From positions 1 to 64,000 of the forward strand of contig PXCO01000254.1 in NCBI GenBank assembly GCA_003565295.1: a DNA stretch of 64,000 nucleotides, read 5' to 3'. Below are positions 28,670 through 38,687 of the stretch, piece after piece (position 1 is the first letter of the stretch; each line of letters opens with the position of its first letter). Origin of the DNA: Cyclobacteriaceae bacterium. Lineage in GTDB: Bacteria; Bacteroidota; Bacteroidia; Cytophagales; Cyclobacteriaceae. Under the pieces are notes generated by a model. That model was given only the letters and a program-made list of their open reading frames with translations. It made no database searches and was not told where the DNA came from. Both the position numbers and the translations under genes were made by a program.

Positions 28670-31306
28670 ATGGATGCTAAGCTTATTAGGGAGAAATTTA
28701 TTCAATTTTTTCAAAACAAACAACATCATCTTGTTCCTTCAGCTCCGATCGTTGTGAAAAACGACCCCACTTTGATGTTCACCAATGCGGGCATGAACCA
28801 ATTCAAGGATTATTTTTTAGGAAACGAAACCCCAAAGTTTTCACGAATAGCTAACAGCCAAAAATGTCTAAGGGTTTCAGGAAAGCACAATGATTTGGAA
28901 GAAGTGGGTGTGGACACCTATCATCACACCATGTTTGAGATGTTGGGCAACTGGTCCTTTGGAGATTATTTCAAGAAGGAAGCTATCGCCTGGGCGTGGG
29001 AATTATTGACTAAGGAATACGGGCTGGAGAAAAACAGGTTATATGTCACTGTGTTTGGTGGTGACGAATCCGATGGACTGGGTAAAGACCAGGAGGCATT
29101 GGGGATATGGAAAAACTGGATTGAAGAAGACCGGATTCTATACGGGTCCAAGAAAGACAACTTCTGGGAAATGGGGGAACAAGGTCCTTGCGGCCCTTGT
29201 TCCGAAATCCATATTGATATACGTACCGATGAGGAAAGGCGGAAAATCGATGGAAAAACTCTGGTGAACGCCGATCACCCTCAGGTCATTGAAATTTGGA
29301 ATTTGGTGTTTATTCAATACAACCGATTGGCCGAGGGGTCACTACAGGCCTTACCCGCCAAACACGTAGACACCGGAATGGGGCTGGAAAGGCTAGTGAG
29401 GGTAATTCAAGGCAAATCCTCCAATTACGACACCGACCTGTTTACCCCCTTTATTCAGGAGGTTGAGAAAATGTGTGGTAAAAAATACGGCAATGATGAG
29501 CACACGGATATTGCCTTTCGGGTGATTGTGGATCACATCAGGGCCATTGCATTTACCATTGCAGATGGACAACTCCCCTCTAACAACAAAGCTGGGTATG
29601 TGATCCGCCGAATTCTTAGAAGGGCTGTGCGTTATGGATATACCTTTCTAGGGCTTAAGGAACCTTTTCTCTTCCAACTTGTGCCCCAGTTGGCCAAGAC
29701 CTTTGGTGACGTTTACCCTGAGTTGGGGGGACAACAGGCTTTTATCGCCAAAGTTATCGAGCAAGAAGAGAGCTCTTTTTTGAAAACCTTGGAAAACGGC
29801 TTGAAAAAATTGGAGCAGATTAAGGCCGACTTGTCAAAAACAGGAAAAAACATCATTCCCGGGGCATGGGCATTTGAACTTTATGACACCTATGGGTTTC
29901 CTCTTGATCTCACTTCCCTGATCGCAAGGGAAAACCTCCTTTCGGTGGATGAAAAAGGATTTCAGGCCTCCATGGAGGAACAAAAAGAAAGGTCCAGGTC
30001 TGCGGCAGGATTTCAAACTGGAGATTGGACGATCGTTCACCAAGATGGAGAAGTGGAGTTCGTGGGGTACGATTCCTTGAAAACGCAGGCTAAAATCCTT
30101 AGGTACCGTGAAGTGAAAACCAAAAATGGCACACAGTATCAAATGGTATTGGACAAGACTCCCTTTTATGCGGAAAGCGGAGGGCAGGTAGGTGATGTGG
30201 GTACGATCCATACCGACAAAGAAAAATTCCGTGTCAAGGACACTGTGAAGGAGAATGACCTTATTATTCATATTGTGGATAAAATTCCACAGTTTCCTGA
30301 GATGATGGTCACCTGCCAGGTGGATGAGGAGAAAAGGAAATTGACCATGAACAACCACAGCGCCACACATTTGTTGCAGGCGGCGCTCAAACAGGTTTTG
30401 GGTGACCATGTACAACAAAAAGGCTCCTTGGTAAACAGCGAAATGCTGAGGTTTGACTTTGCGCATTTTGCCAAAATGAGCGAGGATGAAATTGAGGAGG
30501 TGGAGCGATTGGTGAACGAGAAGATCAGGGAGAACATCAGGCTGGAAGAGATGCGGGATGTTCCAATTGCATTGGCCAGATCCATGGGGGCCACAGCCTT
30601 ATTTGGGGAAAAATATGGAGAAGAGGTACGTGTCGTTGCCTTTGACAAGGATTATTCCATAGAGTTGTGTGGAGGTACTCACGTAAGCGCCACCGGCCAG
30701 ATCGGCACTTTTAAAATCCTCTCCGAAAGTTCCATCTCTGCCGGGGTAAGAAGAATTGAAGCCGTGACCGCGGATAAGGCCGAGACTTTTATCAGAGAGC
30801 AGATGCAATTGCTCAAGGAGGTGCAACACATCTTGAGAAACCCAAAGAACATCAAAAAATCCATTGAGGATTTAATTGAAGAAAGAAACGAACTTCGCAA
30901 AGCCATAGAACAACTTCAGCTTAAGGAGGCTGCTCACTTGAAAAATCAATTGAGCACACAATTTGCAGATATGGGAAGCTTCAAACTATTAGTGGCCCTG
31001 GTAAAGCTTCCCAATGCAGACGCTTTGAAAAAATTGGCGTTTGAATTAAAAAATGAACATAGCAGGGTTGTGGCTGTTTTGGCGGCAGATATTGAGGGAA
31101 AACCGCAACTGGCGGTAGTCATTTCAGAGGAATTGGTAAAGGAAAAGGAATATGATGCAGGTAAAATCGTTAGGGAATTAGCCAAGGAAATCAAAGGAGG
31201 CGGAGGGGGTCAACCCTTCTTTGCAACCGCAGGGGGAAAGGACCTTGGGGGTTTGCCTACTGTGATGGAGCTTGCCAAAAAACTATTTTCAAAGCCAAAC
31301 ACCTAA
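28670..31306 (+). CDS. alaS: Alanine--tRNA ligase
   Basis: KFIQFFQNKQHHLVPSAPIVVKNDPTLMFTNAGMNQFKDYFLG; HSATHLLQAAL; CGGTHVSATG. Confidence 0.98.
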   Translation: MDAKLIREKFIQFFQNKQHHLVPSAPIVVKNDPTLMFTNAGMNQFKDYFLGNETPKFSRIANSQKCLRVSGKHNDLEEVGVDTYHHTMFEMLGNWSFGDYFKKEAIAWAWELLTKEYGLEKNRLYVTVFGGDESDGLGKDQEALGIWKNWIEEDRILYGSKKDNFWEMGEQGPCGPCSEIHIDIRTDEERRKIDGKTLVNADHPQVIEIWNLVFIQYNRLAEGSLQALPAKHVDTGMGLERLVRVIQGKSSNYDTDLFTPFIQEVEKMCGKKYGNDEHTDIAFRVIVDHIRAIAFTIADGQLPSNNKAGYVIRRILRRAVRYGYTFLGLKEPFLFQLVPQLAKTFGDVYPELGGQQAFIAKVIEQEESSFLKTLENGLKKLEQIKADLSKTGKNIIPGAWAFELYDTYGFPLDLTSLIARENLLSVDEKGFQASMEEQKERSRSAAGFQTGDWTIVHQDGEVEFVGYDSLKTQAKILRYREVKTKNGTQYQMVLDKTPFYAESGGQVGDVGTIHTDKEKFRVKDTVKENDLIIHIVDKIPQFPEMMVTCQVDEEKRKLTMNNHSATHLLQAALKQVLGDHVQQKGSLVNSEMLRFDFAHFAKMSEDEIEEVERLVNEKIRENIRLEEMRDVPIALARSMGATALFGEKYGEEVRVVAFDKDYSIELCGGTHVSATGQIGTFKILSESSISAGVRRIEAVTADKAETFIREQMQLLKEVQHILRNPKNIKKSIEDLIEERNELRKAIEQLQLKEAAHLKNQLSTQFADMGSFKLLVALVKLPNADALKKLAFELKNEHSRVVAVLAADIEGKPQLAVVISEELVKEKEYDAGKIVRELAKEIKGGGGGQPFFATAGGKDLGGLPTVMELAKKLFSKPNT

Positions 31307-31379
31307 TTTAGCCTTGCTATCATTTGGTTTTGGCTGAAAACTCTGCCATTTTTGGTAGAATAACCAAGTAATTTGGATA

Positions 31380-32864
31380 ATGATTGAAGAAACTAAAACC
31401 GCCCCTATTTCCGCGGAAATCAAGGGCAAATATGAGCTGGTCATAGGACTAGAGGTACATGCCCAGTTATTGACGAATAGTAAAATGTACACCTCGGATT
31501 CCACCACTTTCGGGAATCTGCCCAATACTAACATTTCCGTAATCACGCTGGGGCATCCCGGCACCTTGCCCAAAGTAAACAAGCGGGCCGTGGAATATGC
31601 TATAAGGATGGGATTGGCCTGCGATTGTGAAGTCACCAGAAGGAATATTTTTTCAAGGAAAAACTATTTCTATCCCGACTTGCCCAAGGGTTATCAGATC
31701 ACCCAGGACAAGGGGCCTATATGCGTAGGGGGGCAAATCCCCATCATCTTGGGAGACGGCACCAAGAAAAACGTTAAACTCAACCGAATTCATATGGAGG
31801 AGGACGCAGGTAAATCCATGCACTTGGTAGGCGAGACAGATACCCTGGTGGACTTCAACAGGGCGGGAGTGCCTTTGATTGAAATTGTTTCCGAACCGGA
31901 CATGAGATCTTCCGAGGAGGCGTATATGTTCCTTATGGAAATCAAGAAGCTGGTAAGGTACCTTGAAATATGTGACGGAAACATGGAAGAGGGTTCCCTA
32001 AGATGTGACGCCAACATTTCCATAATGCCCAAAGGCGCAAAGGAATTCGGTAAAAAGGTAGAGGTGAAAAACATGAACTCCTTCAGGAATGTGGCCAGGG
32101 CGATAGAACATGAGTTTGAAAGACAAATCGTAATGGTGGAAAGTGGTGAGGAGATTATTTCTGAAACCAGGACCTTTGATGCCACTAGCGGTCTTACCAG
32201 CAGCATGCGGACCAAGGAGGACTTAAATGACTACCGGTATTTCCCCGAACCGGATCTGAGCCCAGTAGTGGTATCAGAAGAATGGCTTGAGAATATCCAA
32301 AACGAACTGCCCCCGCTCCCCAGGGAATTGTTTCAAAAGTTCGTGGACAAGTATGGCTTGCCGCCCTACGATGCCGGTGTCCTTACTGACTCCAAGGAAA
32401 TCGCCCTTTATTTCGAATCATTATGCCAATCTACAAAAAATTATAAAGCGGCCTCAAACTGGATGATGGGGCCTGTTAAATCTTATTTAAATGAGCTGAC
32501 CCTCCACATTGATGATTTCCCCATAAAACCCGAAGGGATTGCGGCGTTGATCAAAATGGTGGACGAGGGAAAAGTGAGTTTTTCGGTGGCTTCCCAGCGG
32601 GTTTACCCGGAGATGCTTAAAGCAGACGGAAGGGACCCTTCGGAAATTGCACAAGCCTTAAACCTGATACAAGATAGTGATGAGGGATCCATTAAACCTA
32701 TCATTGAACAAGTCCTTGCCGAAAACCCTGGGAAAGTAAACGAGTATAAAGCAGGTAAAAAGGGCTTACTGGGGATGTTCATGGGGCAGGTGATGAAAAG
32801 ATCCAAGGGAAAGGCGGACCCCAAATTGGCCAACAAAATCCTTATTGAATTATTGGAAAAATAA
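31380..32864 (+). CDS. gatB: Asp-tRNA(Asn)/Glu-tRNA(Gln) amidotransferase subunit GatB
   Basis: YELVIGLEVHAQL, GHPGTLPKVNKRAVEYAIRMGLA, FSRKNYFYPDLPKGYQITQ. Confidence 0.98.
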   Translation: MIEETKTAPISAEIKGKYELVIGLEVHAQLLTNSKMYTSDSTTFGNLPNTNISVITLGHPGTLPKVNKRAVEYAIRMGLACDCEVTRRNIFSRKNYFYPDLPKGYQITQDKGPICVGGQIPIILGDGTKKNVKLNRIHMEEDAGKSMHLVGETDTLVDFNRAGVPLIEIVSEPDMRSSEEAYMFLMEIKKLVRYLEICDGNMEEGSLRCDANISIMPKGAKEFGKKVEVKNMNSFRNVARAIEHEFERQIVMVESGEEIISETRTFDATSGLTSSMRTKEDLNDYRYFPEPDLSPVVVSEEWLENIQNELPPLPRELFQKFVDKYGLPPYDAGVLTDSKEIALYFESLCQSTKNYKAASNWMMGPVKSYLNELTLHIDDFPIKPEGIAALIKMVDEGKVSFSVASQRVYPEMLKADGRDPSEIAQALNLIQDSDEGSIKPIIEQVLAENPGKVNEYKAGKKGLLGMFMGQVMKRSKGKADPKLANKILIELLEK

Positions 32865-32865
32865 C

Positions 32866-33981
32866 ATGAGAACTAAAAGCACACCCCTATATATCCTATT
32901 GATATGCAGTATGTTAATTATTGCATGCGGTGAGGAGGAAAAAAAGTTTGACGGAAAGGTGAAAATTTCCGGCAGTTTAGATAACTATCCGGAGGGCTTT
33001 CTCGTACTCTCCGAATACGCAAATGACAGGACTAACGTAGTTGACACTATTAAGGTGAAAAATGGAGGGAAGTTTGAATACGAACTCACCCTTGATGGCC
33101 CTAACTTTTACGAATTAAACCTGATGGATGCAGAGACGGTAAGATTGGCCTTATATCATGAAGATGTGGAAATCAATTATGATTTTGAATCCCAGGAATT
33201 AGCACTGAAAGGTTCGAGGGACAGCGAAATGCTGAGAAAGATTGATGAGGTTACGTTGCTATATCAGGAAGAAGGAAATGAGTTAAACACGGAGTTTTAT
33301 GAAGCCATGGCAGACAGGGACCAGGAAGCCATTAAGGCTATCCAAGAAAAGGCGATGCAGCTTGAGGTAAACCATGCCAGCCGGGTAAAGGAAAGTATTA
33401 ATCAAATGGACGGCAGTTTCGCCGCATTGGCAGGATTGGGAATGCTAAACCCCAGGAATGATTTCAATTACATAGACAGTACGTTGAACGCTTTAGGGGA
33501 ACGCTATCCTGATATGAAAATGATCACTACCTGGAAGCAGGAGTTGGATGAGATGCGTGCATTGAGCGTGGGGCAGCCAGCTCCCGAAATTGCCCTTCCC
33601 AACCCTGATGGTAATATTCAAAAGCTTTCGGAACTGCGCGGGAAATACGTATTGGTGGACTTTTGGGCAGGGTGGTGCAGACCTTGCAGGGAAGAAAACC
33701 CCAATGTGGTCAGGTTATATAACAAATACAAGGATCAAGGGTTTGAGGTGTTTGGCGTTTCTTTGGACAGGACAAGAGAAATGTGGGAAAAAGCTATTGA
33801 GGAAGATGGGCTGGAGTGGACTCAAGTATCCGATCTCAAATATTTTAATTCGGAGGCTGCTGCCACTTATCAGATAAATGCTATTCCGGCTACCTATATG
33901 ATAGACCCTGATGGAAACATTTTGGCGAAAGATTTGAGGGGCATAACGCTTGAAAACAAATTGGCCGAAATCTTTGATTAA
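32866..33981 (+). CDS. TlpA-family thioredoxin with DUF4369-like N-terminus, lipoprotein
   Basis: ICSMLIIACGEEEKK lipobox-like; ISGSLDNYPEGFLVLSEY; ALPNPDGNIQKLSELRGKYVLVDFWAGWCRPCREENP. ATG at 32866. Confidence 0.92.
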   Translation: MRTKSTPLYILLICSMLIIACGEEEKKFDGKVKISGSLDNYPEGFLVLSEYANDRTNVVDTIKVKNGGKFEYELTLDGPNFYELNLMDAETVRLALYHEDVEINYDFESQELALKGSRDSEMLRKIDEVTLLYQEEGNELNTEFYEAMADRDQEAIKAIQEKAMQLEVNHASRVKESINQMDGSFAALAGLGMLNPRNDFNYIDSTLNALGERYPDMKMITTWKQELDEMRALSVGQPAPEIALPNPDGNIQKLSELRGKYVLVDFWAGWCRPCREENPNVVRLYNKYKDQGFEVFGVSLDRTREMWEKAIEEDGLEWTQVSDLKYFNSEAAATYQINAIPATYMIDPDGNILAKDLRGITLENKLAEIFD

Positions 33982-34264
33982 TTGCCAAACGTTTCTCAAA
34001 TAAAATATTTGTTATATACAAATTTAATATTATATATTCGCAACCGCTTAGGTATTCCATGAAAAAGCATGAAAAGTTAAAAAATACTACTGCAAAAACA
34101 GTAAATTACGAAACCAACTATTATAAAAACTGATATTGCCCTTTGTTAGAAAAAGTCAGTGGCTTCAAATCAAAAGAAGCAAGGAATTGGGAATATTAAT
34201 TTTGTAAATACCCATTATTTGAATTAAAAATTGAAATTACACACACTATCTATTATTATTTAAC

Positions 34265-34738
34265 ATGAAAAAAAGAAGTTTTAATTACCCATTGAATCGG
34301 TTGGTTACCGTGATGCTTCTTGGCTTATTGGTCTTTGGAGCATGCAAGAGCAAAAAGAAGGTGGTAGAAGCTGCCCCTGAGCCAGAGCCCGTGGAAGAGC
34401 CAGCGCCAGCGCCCAAGGAGGAAAAACCTGCCCAGCCTACGGCAGAGGAGGTTGCAGTCGGAAAATTGGAGGGATATTTCAATTCCATCGCCAATGCCAG
34501 TAACGTACAGAGCGCAAACAACACCATTAGGGAAGCCTTAGGATTGTTTACCAATCAGAACACACCCGTCTTGATTGTCATCCATGAAGAGTCCGGCATC
34601 AAGGACTATGATGAGCCTACTACCATAGAGAAGTACCTACACTACCTGAAAGACACTAAGAAAAACCTCAATTTTGTGAGTGACATCAGGATGGACGGTA
34701 GTGGAAAGGTGACCGAACTTGAACTCCGAAGAAGATAA
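34265..34738 (+). CDS. Hypothetical lipoprotein with Pro/Glu-rich linker and small C-terminal domain
   Basis: LLVFGACKSKKK lipobox, EAAPEPEPVEEPAPAPKEEKPAQP linker, YFNSIANASNVQSANNTIREALGLF... Confidence 0.75.
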   Translation: MKKRSFNYPLNRLVTVMLLGLLVFGACKSKKKVVEAAPEPEPVEEPAPAPKEEKPAQPTAEEVAVGKLEGYFNSIANASNVQSANNTIREALGLFTNQNTPVLIVIHEESGIKDYDEPTTIEKYLHYLKDTKKNLNFVSDIRMDGSGKVTELELRRR

Positions 34739-34764
34739 TTTACCACCATAGCAATTAGACAATC

Positions 34765-35343
34765 ATGAAAAAATACGTTTCATCCCTTTTGATCCTTTTT
34801 ATGGCCAGCACAATGATGGCCATGGCGCAAGATGACAACATCAGTCCTTCCAGGAAGCAAGCAATTGATTCTTTGGCTTTGGAAAAAGTGAAGGACCTCA
34901 GTAAATATATCAGTATCATCGGGAGCAAGGAAACCCAATTTTCCGAAGCTACCCGGGTAATGGACAGGGCTGAGGAGCTTTTTGCCCCTGATGCGGAAAT
35001 GGGTGTGTCCTCCGTTAACAGAAGTGAAATCGCTTATTATAAAATCAGGCGTTATTTCGAGCGGTTAATGGCCTTGAATTATGACCGGGTCAACATCAGC
35101 TGGTATGATATTCACTACATCAGTGACCTTGAGCGACAGCCCGACGGCAGGTATGTGGGCGTAATCACCATCTATCAACGATTTGAAGGCACCTCTCAAG
35201 AGGCCGGATTAAATTACAGAGACACCACCAAAAAAGACATCACCATCTACGTGGAGAAAAAGCAGACCCAGATCGCCGGAAGGACCATCGAGTTTTGGGA
35301 TGTGCTTCTAGGTGATGTGAGGGTGACCGAAACTTCAGCATGA
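34765..35343 (+). CDS. Hypothetical secreted protein (GSKET-type small domain)
   Basis: Signal peptide LILFMASTMMAMAQ; KYISIIGSKETQFSEATRVMDRAEELF... Confidence 0.75.
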   Translation: MKKYVSSLLILFMASTMMAMAQDDNISPSRKQAIDSLALEKVKDLSKYISIIGSKETQFSEATRVMDRAEELFAPDAEMGVSSVNRSEIAYYKIRRYFERLMALNYDRVNISWYDIHYISDLERQPDGRYVGVITIYQRFEGTSQEAGLNYRDTTKKDITIYVEKKQTQIAGRTIEFWDVLLGDVRVTETSA

Positions 35344-36179
35344 GAATAAGCATAGTATCTTTATTATTAATTTTCATATCCTTTCATAGTTCCCCGGGGC
35401 AGACATTCAACAGCTCCGGGCAACTGGAGGATGATGGGCGGTTCGCCGCCTCCACAAAGCAAGTAAACCAGTTTTTCAGGAGGTTTAATGCAGAAGAAAG
35501 TAAAGAAGGGAATATCAGGTATTACCCAGAAGACGAAAACTATAGGGATAGGGATTTAAGGAGGAATTTTATCAATATCCTCTTTGACAATGAGACCTCC
35601 GATGTTCCCGTGGAATTGAAACGGGAATTTATCAATAACGTGACATCTGAATCCTACCCTCAATACCTGAGGTTTCACGGTGGGGATTGGTTCGCCGAAG
35701 CCACCACTGTATTCAATTTTGAGGGGAAGAAACATGATGTAACCTTGTTTTTAAAATTGCAGCCAGAGGGCCTGGGGTATGAGTGGGTAATTGAAAATGT
35801 GAATTTTGAGCCTTTCCGCCAGGCTTTCGACAAGCCAAAAGGAGACGATAAGAAGTTCCTGCATCCGCTGAGCCATGAACTCGGGTTTATGAATTTACGT
35901 AAAGCTATACAGGACAACCCTAAACCGGAGTCTTATACGCCAAAGGATTTCAAGCCGGAATACCTCACCTTGTTCATCTACGAAATAAAAAAAGGGAGGC
36001 TCAAGTTTGAAACGGTGAAGGAGGTGAAATACCATTTTTTCCAAATCGACAAATGGTATTTTGAATTAGCACAATTCAACCGTCCTGGTTTCAACACCGG
36101 CTGGCTGATTTCTAACTTGGTAAAGTTAGACGATGGAGACAAGGAGGTGATATTAGATTTTATTTATGAACAGCGCTAA
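35340..36179 (+). CDS. Hypothetical secreted protein
   Basis: Signal peptide SLLLIFISFHSSPGQ. ATGA overlap with the upstream gene and overlap with the downstream gene. Confidence 0.75.
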   Translation: MRISIVSLLLIFISFHSSPGQTFNSSGQLEDDGRFAASTKQVNQFFRRFNAEESKEGNIRYYPEDENYRDRDLRRNFINILFDNETSDVPVELKREFINNVTSESYPQYLRFHGGDWFAEATTVFNFEGKKHDVTLFLKLQPEGLGYEWVIENVNFEPFRQAFDKPKGDDKKFLHPLSHELGFMNLRKAIQDNPKPESYTPKDFKPEYLTLFIYEIKKGRLKFETVKEVKYHFFQIDKWYFELAQFNRPGFNTGWLISNLVKLDDGDKEVILDFIYEQR

Positions 36180-38619
36180 AAAATGTTTGCTACTTTTAAT
36201 CCTTTGCTTTGGAAATCATTTCCCCACATTTGCTCAAGATCTGGGAGATTATGATAAGCAGGAAATTAAAGACCTCACCGATCAGGTGCAGGATCAAATC
36301 AGGTTTTTGCAATACTTTTTGAACACAGTAGGAAGCAAGGAGACCTCGGCCAGAGACAAGGATGTGATCATTAGGGAAAGTTTCAGGAAAATTTTCCGGG
36401 ACGATCAGGTGCAAGTGGAAGATGACTTATTGCTAGACCGTAAGGTCATCACTAATAAAAGTATCACCGCCTATCTCAAGGATGTGGATTTCTTTTTCAA
36501 AGATGTGAATTTCAATTTCAAGGTCAGGGAAATTAAACCTCATCTAAAGGATAATGGCGAACTCTACTTTCAAGTCACCCTAGATCGAACCCTTAATGGC
36601 ATAGGCATCAACAATGAAAAAGTAGAAAACACAAGGGAGCGCTTTGTTGAAATTAACTGGGAAAAGGACGCCAAAGAGCTGAAAATCGCAAGTATCTACA
36701 CTACTAAACTTAGCAGGGATGAAGAACTCAGGGAATGGTGGGAATCTTTGTCTTATCAGTGGGACCTGTACTTCAGGGAAAAATTTGGTATTGAGGAAGA
36801 GGACAGCGTATCGCTCGACCATATCTATAAATTCAGCAGCATTGACAGTCTGGATCTTTCCGGCAACAGGGTGCTAGTGGACCTAGCCCCTATTCATGCT
36901 CTAAGGGAGCTGAAATATGTGAATATCAGTGGGACAAATATTGAAGAGTTGGGCCCTATCAGTAATGTCACTTTTCTGGCACATTTAGACATTTCAAATA
37001 CCCCCGCAAATGACATACAATTCATTAAATATTCCGATAGGATAACCTACTTAGATATATCCGACACCGAAATCCGAAATATCGATGATTTGGGAAATCT
37101 TAAGAACCTTAAAATACTAAAAGCTGCCAGAACGCCATTAATTGGTTTTGGAGTAATCAATAATTTCACCAACCTAGAACACCTGGACCTTGAAGAAAGT
37201 GGGTTTAACAATGTCGAGAACATCAAAGAACTCACCAACCTGAAAACGCTAAATTTAAAGGGAAATTTCCTGATCAATTTTGGTTTCTTAGGAGATCTGG
37301 AAAACCTTGAAGAAATCAATCTGGAGGAAACCAATATCCTTGACCTATCCCCATTGGCTGTTCTCAAAAAACTCTGGCGCATCAATATAAACGGCACCGA
37401 GGTCAGCAGCCTAGCTCCATTATCCGGTTCTAGCAACCTGAGAAGAATTTATGCGGACAGAACAAGCATAACAGAAGAAGATGCGGACAATTTTGCCAGA
37501 AGTAACCGGCGAATCCTTTTAATCCATAACGTGGAAAACCTCCAAACCTGGTGGGAAACCCTTCCAGAGGGATGGAATAAAATGCTCGAAAAAATCTACC
37601 CAGAAATAAGCAGGGGTTCTCCTAGCGTAGAAGAACTCACCGAAATGGTAGGGATAGACTCTTTGAATCTCTCAGGAAGCGAGATCATCAACTTGAGGCC
37701 TGCTTTGAAATTTAAAAAGGTATCTTACCTGGCTTTTGATAATACCAAAGTGCATGACCTATCCCCGCTTGCTGAAATGAAAACACTTACCCATATCAGC
37801 GGAGAGAACAGTGCAGTCACTAATGTGGAGGCACTAGAGAACCTTGGTGCGTTGGAATACCTTTCCCTTAAAAGAAGTAAAATTGCCTCAGTAAACCCCT
37901 TGAAACGCCTTTCCGGTCTTAAGTTATTGGATTTGGACGGCACCGAAGTAGCGGCCTGGGAGATTCAAGAATTGACAAGGGTACTCCCTGCAGCAACGGT
38001 AGTGTTCAGGACAGAAGAACTGGAACAATGGTGGGAGAATTTAAATAACGACTGGAGAGGGGTTCTGGAAAATCAATTTGACCTTGACGAGGGACCAAGT
38101 TCTATTCAGCTTCATAAAATGACCTCTTCGGATAAAGTCATAGCCGAGAATGTGAACATAGAAGACCTTGAGCCCTTGTTGGCCTTTTTCAATTTGAGAG
38201 AATTAAGCATCCATAATGCCCCACTCAGGGATATTAGTGCTGTCAGCAGAATGGAAAACCTAAATTCACTCAGGCTATCTCAGTCACCCCTCAGAGATTT
38301 GACCCCCATTTCTGAGTTGAGTTACCTGGAGTCCCTGGACGTATCCAATACTGGCGTAGAAGATCTTAGACCCCTTGGAGATTTAAACAGGCTAAGAAAA
38401 TTAAACCTGTCAGGGACAAATATCAGTAGGCTTAGGGGCCTAGACACACTCTATGACCTAAGAGAATTAGACATCGCCAGCACAAATGTGAGAAATCTAA
38501 ACCCTATTATGCATTTGGTGAATTTGGAAAAGTTGGTCTGTTTCAATACGAGAATCAACCGGAGAAGGGTAGAAAAGTTCCAGCAAAACAATCCTGACGC
38601 AGAAGTGAGATTTTATTGA
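36166..38619 (+). CDS. Secreted leucine-rich repeat protein with three WWE-cap/LRR modules
   Basis: Signal peptide CLLLLILCFGNHFPTFAQ; many LxxLxLxxT/N repeats; WWESL, WWETL and WWENL segments each preceding an LRR block. Confidence 0.88.
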   Translation: MNSAKKCLLLLILCFGNHFPTFAQDLGDYDKQEIKDLTDQVQDQIRFLQYFLNTVGSKETSARDKDVIIRESFRKIFRDDQVQVEDDLLLDRKVITNKSITAYLKDVDFFFKDVNFNFKVREIKPHLKDNGELYFQVTLDRTLNGIGINNEKVENTRERFVEINWEKDAKELKIASIYTTKLSRDEELREWWESLSYQWDLYFREKFGIEEEDSVSLDHIYKFSSIDSLDLSGNRVLVDLAPIHALRELKYVNISGTNIEELGPISNVTFLAHLDISNTPANDIQFIKYSDRITYLDISDTEIRNIDDLGNLKNLKILKAARTPLIGFGVINNFTNLEHLDLEESGFNNVENIKELTNLKTLNLKGNFLINFGFLGDLENLEEINLEETNILDLSPLAVLKKLWRININGTEVSSLAPLSGSSNLRRIYADRTSITEEDADNFARSNRRILLIHNVENLQTWWETLPEGWNKMLEKIYPEISRGSPSVEELTEMVGIDSLNLSGSEIINLRPALKFKKVSYLAFDNTKVHDLSPLAEMKTLTHISGENSAVTNVEALENLGALEYLSLKRSKIASVNPLKRLSGLKLLDLDGTEVAAWEIQELTRVLPAATVVFRTEELEQWWENLNNDWRGVLENQFDLDEGPSSIQLHKMTSSDKVIAENVNIEDLEPLLAFFNLRELSIHNAPLRDISAVSRMENLNSLRLSQSPLRDLTPISELSYLESLDVSNTGVEDLRPLGDLNRLRKLNLSGTNISRLRGLDTLYDLRELDIASTNVRNLNPIMHLVNLEKLVCFNTRINRRRVEKFQQNNPDAEVRFY

Positions 38620-38630
38620 TCTTTTACACT

Positions 38631-38670
38631 AAAAAGAAAGCCCGCAATATTAAATTGCGGGCTTTCTTTT
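38631..38670. terminator. Bidirectional terminator between the LRR gene and dps
   Basis: AAAGAAAGCCCGCAAT-attaa-ATTGCGGGCTTTCTTTT. Perfect stem with A-tract and T-tract between convergent genes. Confidence 0.9.
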
Positions 38671-38687
38671 GGTGTGCTAAGGACAGG

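Noticed and set aside
29834-30466. 210-aa minus-strand ORF inside alaS
   Set aside because: Antisense to the well-conserved alaS reading frame with no domain signature; chance open frame.
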